Assembly (NCBI GenBank): GCA_019421725.1
Contig: JAHZES010000026.1
Coordinates: 1 to 15,966, forward strand
DNA: 15,966 bases
Reading direction: 5' to 3'
Origin: Clostridiales bacterium
GTDB taxonomy: Bacteria > Bacillota > Clostridia > Oscillospirales > Acutalibacteraceae
The notes beneath the pieces were generated by a model, which was given only the letters and a program-made list of their open reading frames with translations, did not search any database and was not told the origin of the DNA. Every line of letters starts with the position of its first letter. Position 1 is the first letter of the stretch. Shown here one piece after another: positions 8,803 to 14,626 of the stretch. The position numbers and the translations under genes are program-made.

Positions 8803-8831
8803 TTGCTTTTTGTGCGCCGACGGCGTAAAAT
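8803..8831 (+). promoter_or_regulatory. Sigma-A promoter of the small alarmone synthetase gene
   Basis: TTGCTT (8803-8808) and TAAAAT (8826-8831) are spaced by 17 bases. The predicted start is near 8838, about 30 nt before the ATG. The ribosome site AAGGAGG lies at 8851-8857. It is divergent from the miaB promoter. Confidence 0.7.
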
Positions 8832-8867
8832 AGAAGAAAGGAAGCGTCAAAAGGAGGCTGCCAAAAA

Positions 8868-9617
8868 ATGAATTCCACCGAATCCCTTACGCCAGACGAA
8901 AAAGCGCTGCAGACTGTGCCGGAAGCAGACCGCGCCGCGCTGAAATACATGCTGGAACCGCCCTCCTCACCGGTTTTGCCAAACGGCGGCGAGGCTTCGG
9001 AAAAATTTCTCCGCGCCCTGGCAAACTTTCGCAAGCTGATGATGATGTACCGGTGCGCCAGCATGGAGATCGAGACAAAGCTCAATGTGCTCAACGCAGA
9101 GTTTTCGCTCAATCACAACCGCAACCCGTTCGAAAGCATTAAAAGCCGGATCAAAACGCCGGAAAGCATCGCAGAAAAGCTGCAGCGCAAAAAACTGCCT
9201 ATCAGCATTCAAAGCATTGAACAAAATCTGTTCGACGTTGCCGGGATCCGCGTCATCTGCTCATTCCCGGAGGATATTTACATTGTGCGCGATCTTCTGC
9301 TCAACCAGGACGACCTGACTCTGGTTGACGAAAAGGACTATATCCGCGCCCCCAAGCCCAACGGATACCGCAGCCTGCACCTGATCGTGGAAGTACCGAT
9401 TTTCCTTGCGGAGGAAAAGCGCCCCATGAAGGTGGAGGTGCAGCTGCGTACCATTGCCATGGATTTTTGGGCAAGCCTGGAGCACAAGCTGAAGTATAAA
9501 AAAAGCATTCAGAACGCCGAACAGATTGCCCAAAAGCTGAAGGAAAGCGCCGAGCTCAGCGCGCTGCTGGATCTGCAGATGCAGGAGATTCGCAGGCAGA
9601 TCGACGGGCGGGCATAG
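8868..9617 (+). CDS. Small alarmone synthetase ((p)ppGpp synthetase, RelQ/YjbM type)
   Basis: The 249-residue, stand-alone RelA/SpoT-type synthetase domain transfers pyrophosphate from ATP to GTP/GDP in the cytoplasm. Visible motifs are SRIKTPESIAEKL (93-105), the metal-binding aspartate in FDVAGIRVICSF (D123), YIRAPKPNGYRSLH (158-171), and VEVQLRTIAMDFWASLEHKLKYK, with the second acidic residue at E205. There is no hydrolase, TGS or ACT domain, so it belongs to the small synthetases. It has about 40 residues more at the N-terminus than B. subtilis YjbM (211 residues). The ATG at 8868 follows AAGGAGG at ten bases. It is monocistronic, with its own promoter and a strong terminator. RelQ/YjbM versus RelP/YwaC type was not resolved beyond general resemblance. 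Confidence 0.92.
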   Translation: MNSTESLTPDEKALQTVPEADRAALKYMLEPPSSPVLPNGGEASEKFLRALANFRKLMMMYRCASMEIETKLNVLNAEFSLNHNRNPFESIKSRIKTPESIAEKLQRKKLPISIQSIEQNLFDVAGIRVICSFPEDIYIVRDLLLNQDDLTLVDEKDYIRAPKPNGYRSLHLIVEVPIFLAEEKRPMKVEVQLRTIAMDFWASLEHKLKYKKSIQNAEQIAQKLKESAELSALLDLQMQEIRRQIDGRA

Positions 9618-9633
9618 TTTTTCCTGTACGGCA

Positions 9634-9690
9634 GCGCGCCTCCTGCGGCAGAATCAAAACTGCCGCAGGAGGCGCGCTTTTCGTTTCTTT
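9634..9690 (+). terminator. Intrinsic terminator of the alarmone synthetase gene
   Basis: A perfect 18-bp stem pairs 9634-9651 with 9660-9677 around the 8-base loop AATCAAAA. TTTTCGTTTCTTT follows on the plus strand. On the minus strand no T-run follows the stem, so it should act mainly on plus-strand transcripts. The corA stop codon on the opposite strand (9689-9691) falls in the T-tract. Confidence 0.95.
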
Positions 9691-10633
9691 ACTTGAACCG
9701 GTTGGATTTCGCAAACAGTACTGCGACGCCTGTGCTCAACGCAAGCGACAGGACAACGATGATCCAAAAGCCCCACTGACTTTGCGCAAACGGCATTCCG
9801 GAAACGTTCACATTCATTCCGTAGGCGCTGAAAATCAGCGTCGGTACCGAAAGCACAATCGTGACGACAGCCAAAACCTTCATCACGATATTTAAATTAT
9901 TGGAAATAACCGAGGCAAAGGCATCCATCATACCGCTGAGAATCCCGCTGTAAATATTCGCCATCTCAATAGCCTGTTTATTTTCTACGATCGTATCCTC
10001 CAGCAGCTCATTGTCCTCGGGGTACTTTTTCACGCTGTCGGTCTTGAGCAGCTTTTCAAGAACCGCTTCGTTGGAGCGCAGTGCCGTCGTAAAATAAACC
10101 AGGCTCTTTTCCAGCTTGAGCAGCTCGATCAGCTCGCGGTTCTGCGTGGATCTGTGCAGCTGGTTTTCAACCATGTCGCTCTTTTTGTCAATGATACGTA
10201 GGTCCTGCAGGTAAAGCGAGGCGGTACGGTAAAGGATCTGAAAGATGAACCGCGTTTTCATATTGGTAAAAAAGCCCTTGACTCTGCCCTCGGCGAACGG
10301 CCGCAGCACCGGGGTGTCCTCCAGACATACGGTGATCACCGTTTCTTTGGTAATCAGAACCGAAAGCGGGATCGTATCATAAAGCTCTTTCTCGTCATGC
10401 TCCTTAACGGTCGGAATATTGACCAGAATCATGGTGCAGTTATCGTCCGTCTCAATGCGCGAGCGTTCGTCCGTATCCAACGCGGCACGCAGCAGATCCG
10501 GGTCAATTTCATAGCGGCCGGCCAGCGCATTGATCTCTTCTTCGTCCGGCCTCACCATCGAGATCCAGCAGCCGTCCTCCGGAGCCGGTATCTCTTTGAG
10601 CATATTATCCCTCGTTAAAAAAATCCGGGTCAT
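9689..10633 (-). CDS. corA: CorA-family Mg2+/divalent cation channel
   Basis: With the ATG at 10633 (AAGGAGA nine bases upstream) the protein has 314 residues, usual for CorA. The reading frame runs further upstream, but that part covers the leader hairpin and looks non-coding. The N-terminal two-thirds form the cytoplasmic alpha/beta and long-helix funnel (acidic WISMVRPDEEEI near the start, the LYDTIPLSVLITKETVITVC strand region). Two C-terminal membrane helices follow (NIVMKVLAVVTIVLSVPTLI and WIIVVLSLALSTGVAVLF), with the YGMN selectivity signature at the end of the first and a basic KSNRFK tail. It should form a pentameric inner-membrane channel for Mg2+ or related cations. It lies 166 nt downstream of argS and converges with the alarmone synthetase gene. 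Confidence 0.9.
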   Translation of the reverse strand: MTRIFLTRDNMLKEIPAPEDGCWISMVRPDEEEINALAGRYEIDPDLLRAALDTDERSRIETDDNCTMILVNIPTVKEHDEKELYDTIPLSVLITKETVITVCLEDTPVLRPFAEGRVKGFFTNMKTRFIFQILYRTASLYLQDLRIIDKKSDMVENQLHRSTQNRELIELLKLEKSLVYFTTALRSNEAVLEKLLKTDSVKKYPEDNELLEDTIVENKQAIEMANIYSGILSGMMDAFASVISNNLNIVMKVLAVVTIVLSVPTLIFSAYGMNVNVSGMPFAQSQWGFWIIVVLSLALSTGVAVLFAKSNRFK

Positions 10634-10661
10634 AATCGGGTGTCTCCTTCCGTCTGCGCGC

Positions 10662-10689
10662 AAAAACGTCGGCAGGAACCATCCTGCCG
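10662..10689 (-). terminator. Terminator-like hairpin between argS and corA
   Basis: Read on the minus strand, CGGCAGGA (10689-10682) and TCCTGCCG (10677-10670) form an 8-bp stem with loop TGGT, followed three bases later by TTTTT (10666-10662). It could end the argS transcript or attenuate corA. Only about 14 bases separate the T-run from the corA ribosome site, leaving no room for a corA promoter after it. Any transcript reaching corA must therefore pass through the hairpin. Confidence 0.65.
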
Positions 10690-10799
10690 TTCTGGGCGCG
10701 GTTAATTGTTTTTCTGCATAACGGTACGCTTCCGGGACACGGCTCCGGCTGCATGGGACCACCCTCTTTCTTCCGGATCTTCAAACACGCCGGGCCGCC

Positions 10800-12554
10800 T
10801 TACATCTGCTCGACCGGCTCAATGGAAAGCACGTCAAGATGCTTGAGCAGCAGGCGGCGGGTCAGGCGGATCAGCGAAATCCACGTTGCCTTTTTGGCCG
10901 CGTCCGGCTCGTCGATAATGCGGTTGTCGTGGTAAAAGCGCGAAAACACCGCCGCCAGCTGATAGGCGTTTTCACAAATATAGTTCGGCGCTTTCTCCTG
11001 CATTGCACGGCGGAATGCCTCGCCGGTCAGCAAAATATTCAGCGCCAGCTCCCGCTCCACACCGGTGTAAACACCGGAAAAGCTCTCCTCGGCAGATTCG
11101 CTGCCAAGGCGCTTGCAAATGGAATTGATACGCGAGATCGTGTAAAGCAGATACGTTCCAGTTTTTCCCTCAAACGAAAGGAATTTGTCGAGGTCAAAAA
11201 TATAATCCTTTGCGGGATTGTTGATCAAATCGCCGAACTTAACGGCTGCAACACCGATCTTGCGCGCGATCCCCTGCTTCTCGTCATCAGAAACGAAGCC
11301 GCTGCTCTCCATTTTTTCGTGCGCAGCCTTTGTGGCCGTATCGATCAGGTCGCTTAAGCGCATCACGCCGCCGTCACGCGTTTTGTAGGGCTTGCCGTCC
11401 GCGCCGTTCATGGTGCCGAAGCCGATGTGGCAAAGCTCGGTGCTCTCCGGCACCAGCCCTGCTTTTTTGGCGCAGCGGAACACCTGCGTAAAATGCAGCC
11501 CCTGCCGCTTATCCACCACATACCAGATCCTGTCCGGAGCAAAGTCCTTTTCTCTTTGAATGATCGTCGCAAGATCCGTCGTAGCGTAAATGCTGGAATT
11601 ATCCGACTTACGGACGATCATCGGCGGCATGGGCGCTTTGTCGCCCTCCTCCGCAACGTCTACCACCAGAGCACCGTCGCTTTCCCGCAGCAGATTTTTT
11701 TCTTTCAGGCGATCCATCAGTTCGCCGAGGTATCTGTCGGCGTCGCTTTCTCCGTACCAGAGCTCAAAATCGACGCCCAGCGCCGCATAATTCTTTTTCA
11801 GATCCTCGCAAGAAACGCGCAAGATCTCCTTCCAGAGCGCCAAATACCCCGGCCGGCCGGTCTGCAGCTCGGCGGTCGCACGATGCGCCTTGGCCGAAAA
11901 GGCCTCGTCAGCCTTGCTCTTTTTGCTTGCAAACGGGTAAATTTCGCACAGCGTATCGGCATCGAGCCGCGGCACCTCGCCGTCGGCCGGAAAATCCTCC
12001 GCAAAGCACGCCCAGTCCGGGTGACGCTCGGAAAGCTCCGCAATAACCAGGCCGATCTGCAGCCCCCAGTCGCCAAGATGCACGTCTCCCAGCACACGGT
12101 TGCCGGTCGCCCTTGCCAGCCGTTTGAGCGATTCCCCAATGATTGCCGAGCGCAAATGACCGATATGCAGCGGTTTTGCCACGTTTGGGCCGCCGTAATC
12201 GATAATGATCGTTTCGGGCCGTTCCGCCTGCGGAACACCGAGAAACTCATCTGCAGAAACGGCGCGCAGACCGTCCAGAATCGCCTCGTCGCTCAGACTC
12301 AGATTTAAAAAACCCGGTTTTACCATTTCCGCCTTGCTGAACATAGCGTTTTCACGCAGCACTGCAGCAACCTCGTCCGCCACCGCAAACGGCGGTTTGT
12401 GCGCCTGCTTCGCCGCGCCAAATGCACCGTTGCACTGAAACTGGCACAGATCCTGTCGGTCGGAAACGGTCACGCTGCCCAGCGTACGGTCGTATCCGCA
12501 TTTTTCAAAGGCGTCCGAAACGATCCGGGTAAGCTGTTCTGTCAGTAATTTCAT
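10800..12554 (-). CDS. argS: Arginyl-tRNA synthetase
   Basis: The 584-residue class I synthetase charges tRNA-Arg. The N-terminal Add-1 tRNA-binding domain (about 1-115) precedes GPNVAKPLHIGHLRSAIIGES, with HIGH at 130-133. The KMSKS equivalent is the divergent PYKTRDGGVMRLSDL, as in many bacterial ArgS. The C-terminal helical anticodon-binding DALR domain includes YLLYTISRINSI and ends in LDVLSIEPVEQM. I start at the ATG at 12554, where GGAGGAG lies ten bases upstream and MKLLTEQL fits the family. The frame continues 29 codons further with an Arg-rich stretch that is leader RNA, not protein. The promoter is at 12656-12684. corA follows downstream. Confidence 0.97.
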   Translation of the reverse strand: MKLLTEQLTRIVSDAFEKCGYDRTLGSVTVSDRQDLCQFQCNGAFGAAKQAHKPPFAVADEVAAVLRENAMFSKAEMVKPGFLNLSLSDEAILDGLRAVSADEFLGVPQAERPETIIIDYGGPNVAKPLHIGHLRSAIIGESLKRLARATGNRVLGDVHLGDWGLQIGLVIAELSERHPDWACFAEDFPADGEVPRLDADTLCEIYPFASKKSKADEAFSAKAHRATAELQTGRPGYLALWKEILRVSCEDLKKNYAALGVDFELWYGESDADRYLGELMDRLKEKNLLRESDGALVVDVAEEGDKAPMPPMIVRKSDNSSIYATTDLATIIQREKDFAPDRIWYVVDKRQGLHFTQVFRCAKKAGLVPESTELCHIGFGTMNGADGKPYKTRDGGVMRLSDLIDTATKAAHEKMESSGFVSDDEKQGIARKIGVAAVKFGDLINNPAKDYIFDLDKFLSFEGKTGTYLLYTISRINSICKRLGSESAEESFSGVYTGVERELALNILLTGEAFRRAMQEKAPNYICENAYQLAAVFSRFYHDNRIIDEPDAAKKATWISLIRLTRRLLLKHLDVLSIEPVEQM

Positions 12555-12655
12555 CTCTTCACTTCTCCTCCGTCTGTTCGTTCCCTGCGGAAGGCATTGT
12601 GCCGCTCTGCGCACAGTCCGCCGCCGGTCAAACAGGAGCATCTCATGTTTTTATT

Positions 12656-12684
12656 ATTTTACCACACCGTTTCGGATGATGCAA
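12656..12684 (-). promoter_or_regulatory. Sigma-A promoter of argS
   Basis: On the minus strand, TTGCAT (12684-12679) and TAAAAT (12661-12656) are 17 bases apart, with TGG before the -10 (extended -10). The predicted start is about 95 nt before the argS ATG. The leader is too short for a T-box and I see no AGGGTGGNACCGCG motif. Confidence 0.75.
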
Positions 12685-12734
12685 CGCACCCCACATTTTT
12701 CAACGCACCGGACTTGCCCCGTAACGCTTCCTCG

Positions 12735-12763
12735 TTGCATATTCTGTGCATGCGTGGTAAAAT
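12735..12763 (+). promoter_or_regulatory. Sigma-A promoter of the ispD/tarI-like gene
   Basis: TTGCAT (12735-12740) and TAAAAT (12758-12763) are 17 bases apart, with an extended TGG before the -10. The start site would be near 12770, about 44 nt before the ATG at 12814. Confidence 0.75.
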
Positions 12764-12813
12764 AAAGCTGATACAAAGCCTATTTATTTCACCGGATCAC
12801 CGAGGTGTTTGCC

Positions 12814-13515
12814 ATGATTTTGGGCGCAGTGCTCGCCGGCGGCAGCGGAAGCCGTATGGGCGGCGAAATACCGAAGCAGTTTTTGCCCCTCTGCGGAAAG
12901 CCGATGCTCATCCGCACGCTGGAACCGTTTTTTCTTTGCAAAGAAATGGAGAAAATCCTTGTCGTCGTCCCTGAGACCTGGCGGGCGCAAGCCGCAGAGC
13001 TGATACAAAGCGCATTCGGCTCGCCGAAACGCTTTGAAACGATGGCCGGCGGCGGCGACCGCACGGAATCGCTGCAGATCGCAGCTGCCCGCGCCGCGGA
13101 GCTGGACGGTTCCGACGGGGCAATTCTTGTTACGCACGACGGGGCTCGCCCGTTTATCACGCCGGAGCTGATCCTTCAAACCGTACAGGCCGCCCGCGAG
13201 ACCGGCGGCGCCACGGCGGCGGTCCCGGCCGTGGATACCGTTGCGGTCGCCGGAGACGGCGTCATTGACCGCATTCCGGACCGCTCGTCGCTTTGGCTGA
13301 TCCAAACGCCGCAAACCTTCCGGCTGGCTCTTCTGCGCCGGGCGGCTGCCTCCCTGAGCGACGCCGAACGCGGCAGGCTGACCGATGCCTGCGGCATTTT
13401 TGCCGCGCGCGGGCTGCCGGTTCGCCTTGTGGCGGGCAGCCGCAGCAACCTAAAGCTCACCACACCGGAAGACCTTGTTTGGGCCGAAGCGCTTCTCCGC
13501 TCCGGCAATGCTTAA
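12814..13515 (+). CDS. ispD: IspD/TarI-family cytidylyltransferase
   Basis: The 233-residue protein transfers CMP from CTP to a sugar-alcohol phosphate. The nucleotide loop is LAGGSGSRMGGEIPKQFLPL (R14, K21). Later come GGGDRTES, THDGARPF with the metal-binding aspartate, AVPAVDT, QTPQTFR, LTDACGIF and NLKLTTPEDL. The DGARP motif fits IspD (2-C-methyl-D-erythritol 4-phosphate, MEP isoprenoid pathway). LTDACxIF and the NLKxTTPxDL ending also resemble TarI (ribitol 5-phosphate, teichoic acid). I call IspD, with TarI as the live alternative. The ATG at 12814 is chosen because GAGGTG (12802-12807) lies six bases before it; a GTG at 12805 has no ribosome site. It probably forms an operon with the next gene. 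Confidence 0.8.
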   Translation: MILGAVLAGGSGSRMGGEIPKQFLPLCGKPMLIRTLEPFFLCKEMEKILVVVPETWRAQAAELIQSAFGSPKRFETMAGGGDRTESLQIAAARAAELDGSDGAILVTHDGARPFITPELILQTVQAARETGGATAAVPAVDTVAVAGDGVIDRIPDRSSLWLIQTPQTFRLALLRRAAASLSDAERGRLTDACGIFAARGLPVRLVAGSRSNLKLTTPEDLVWAEALLRSGNA

Positions 13516-13565
13516 GAGGCCGCCCGCGCGGCTGTTCGATTTACTCCGAAAAGGCAGGATGCTTT

Positions 13566-14192
13566 ATGAAAATCACGATTCCTTATCGCCGGGGCCGAAC
13601 CGGCCAGAGCATTTGCTATGCGCTTTCCTCGGCGTTTTTACTGGCGGTCACCATTGTTCTGTTACGCATCGGTACGGCGGCCTCTCTCGGCTGCGCCGCC
13701 GCTTCGCTTTTTCTCTTTCTGTTCCCCTGCTGGATGACCGTCCAGGCCGTCTGGCGCGCCGCTGCGAAAACCGGCTGCTTCTCCATTACGTCCGACGGGC
13801 TCGAAAATGTTTCGCACCCGTTTTCCGTCGGCTGCTTCAGCTTTCCTCTCACCATTCGGCTGATCCCCTGGAGCTGCATCGACTCGTTCCGCATTGACCG
13901 TTCCGCCGGCGGAGAACGGCTGCTGCTGATGGCAAAAGATATTGCCGAGTTTCCCAAGGGTTACTCGCCGCTGATGCGTATGCTGCTGGAACGGGAGCAG
14001 AATCAGGGTGTCTGCGGTTTTTCTATCGATTCCCGTTTTGCTGACGCCTCCCCGCAGGAGCTGTTTCGGCTGCTGCAGCAAGAGCTGGAAAGCTTTCGCC
14101 GCCGTGATTACCCCTCCGGCTGGCCGGAAGCGGTCCCTCCCATCGCTCCGGAGAGCTCGGAAAAAAGCGATTCCTCCGGCAGCGATTCCTGA
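13566..14192 (+). CDS. Two-helix membrane protein of unknown function, possible PH-like domain
   Basis: I do not recognise this 208-residue protein as a named family. Residues 16-35 and 39-62 are two adjacent membrane helices joined by a very short turn, so both ends probably face the cytoplasm. Residues about 68-170 are a soluble mixed-strand region (FSITSDGLENV, FPLTIRLIPWSCIDSFRID, GERLLLMAKDI). Together with the two helices this recalls small bacterial PH-domain membrane proteins; that is pattern resemblance only. The tail (about 190-208) is Ser/Glu/Asp-rich and looks disordered. The ATG at 13566 follows AAAAGGCAGG. The frame is open further upstream inside ispD, but that part is a shadow. 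It starts 50 nt after ispD, and its TGA touches the mgtE promoter. Confidence 0.75.
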   Translation: MKITIPYRRGRTGQSICYALSSAFLLAVTIVLLRIGTAASLGCAAASLFLFLFPCWMTVQAVWRAAAKTGCFSITSDGLENVSHPFSVGCFSFPLTIRLIPWSCIDSFRIDRSAGGERLLLMAKDIAEFPKGYSPLMRMLLEREQNQGVCGFSIDSRFADASPQELFRLLQQELESFRRRDYPSGWPEAVPPIAPESSEKSDSSGSDS

Positions 14193-14221
14193 TTGACTTT
14201 TGGGTGTGCAAGGGCTAAAAT
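14193..14221 (+). promoter_or_regulatory. Sigma-A promoter of mgtE and its leader RNA
   Basis: TTGACT (14193-14198) and TAAAAT (14216-14221) are spaced by 17 bases. The -35 box starts on the base after the TGA of the preceding gene. The predicted start is near 14228, leaving an untranslated leader of about 400 nt before mgtE. Confidence 0.8.
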
Positions 14222-14314
14222 AAGGGTGGTAAATTCCTTTCGGCCTGCATAATTCTCCCGCAGGGTAGCGCATGCCGAGGGTGAAAATAAAATTCAGAAA
14301 AAAGGAGTTGGGCT

Positions 14315-14500
14315 TTGTGGACGCATCGGGTCATAGTAGAAACGCCGACAGCAGCTGTCACAGACGATGGGCAGCAGAGGACCGTGCTTTTGCACAGGCC
14401 CGCTGCCGCCGCTTTTAACGCTTTGCTCTGCTCAGAAACGTCGCTCCGTTTGCAGGAGAACACGTTGGCGTCTCTGTGCTTTGTTGCTGCACGTCTATGA
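14315..14500 (+). CDS. Possible leader ORF in the mgtE 5' region (61 aa or 33 aa)
   Basis: AAAGGAG at 14301-14307 is a strong ribosome site with no known gene after it. Two starts fit. A TTG at 14315 (spacing 7) gives 61 codons ending at 14500, directly before the terminator stem at 14502. A GTG at 14317 (spacing 9) gives a 33-residue Arg/Ala-rich peptide (MDASGHSRNADSS..., ending ARCRRF) stopping at 14418. Neither resembles a protein I know, and both overlap the proposed RNA helices. Translation could therefore compete with folding, as in leader-peptide control. The ribosome-site-like sequence could also be just a purine-rich linker. Confidence 0.3.
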   Translation: MWTHRVIVETPTAAVTDDGQQRTVLLHRPAAAAFNALLCSETSLRLQENTLASLCFVAARL

Positions 14501-14501
14501 C

Positions 14502-14534
14502 AGCCGAATGCGAATTTTTCGCATTCGGCTTTTT
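14502..14534 (+). terminator. Intrinsic terminator inside the mgtE leader
   Basis: AGCCGAATGCGAA (14502-14514) pairs perfectly with TTCGCATTCGGCT (14518-14530) across the loop TTT. TTTTT follows at 14530-14534. Flanking GACAG (14499-14503) and CTGTC (14536-14540) could pair too. It lies after the mgtE promoter and about 90 nt before the mgtE ATG. It should therefore gate mgtE transcription rather than end an upstream gene. Confidence 0.85.
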
Positions 14535-14626
14535 GCTGTCTGCTTTTCTTCTGGCCAACTGCAATCGCGGGCTTCGCATGGCGGATCCGCACAAAAAACG
14601 AGTCGGCAGAAAGGCATGATAATGAA

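Larger units (their letters stand above)
12654..12765. repeat. Nested inverted repeats spanning the divergent argS/ispD promoters
   Basis: TTATTTTACCAC (12654-12665) is exactly inverted at 12754-12765, and ATGCAACG (12679-12686) is exactly inverted at 12733-12740. Both pairs share one centre at 12709.5. The repeats coincide with the -10 and -35 boxes of the two divergent promoters. The sequence between the -35 boxes is not symmetrical. Confidence 0.75.
14228..14540 (+). ncRNA. Candidate structured leader RNA of mgtE (attenuator/riboswitch-like)
   Basis: Helices I can pair by eye, from 5' to 3', are these. (1) 14237-14244 with 14274-14281, with CTGC/GCAG inside. (2) GACGC 14320-14324 with GCGTC 14468-14472, which would close a multibranch domain. 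(3) ATCG 14325-14328 with CGAT 14365-14368. (4) GGCAGC 14370-14375 with GCTGCC 14402-14407, capped by GTGC-TTTT-GCAC at 14384-14395. (5) AACGT 14437-14441 with ACGTT 14462-14466, with CTCC/GGAG inside. A strong terminator follows at 14502-14534. GCTGTC at 14354-14359 could instead pair with GACAGC at 14499-14504 at the foot of the terminator, a possible antiterminator. I do not see the M-box hallmark GUUAGGUGAGGCUCC. The ligand, if any, is unknown, and the pairings are unscored. Confidence 0.5.

Noticed and set aside
8645..9112. Extended 628-codon version of the miaB frame
   Set aside because: The extra N-terminal part overlaps the miaB and alarmone synthetase promoters and the opposite gene's start, and it has no MiaB similarity.
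10634..10799. M-box riboswitch in the corA leader
   Set aside because: The gap length would fit, but I find no GUUAGGUGAGGCUCC-like core. Only the terminal hairpin is supportable.
12555..12641. 29-codon N-terminal extension of argS
   Set aside because: It is an Arg-rich translation without family similarity. The ATG at 12554 has the better ribosome site and matches the ArgS N-terminus.
14224..14238. T-box motif in the mgtE leader (AGGGTGGTA...)
   Set aside because: Only the first part of the AGGGTGGNACCGCG consensus is present. There is no specifier stem and the downstream gene is a transporter.
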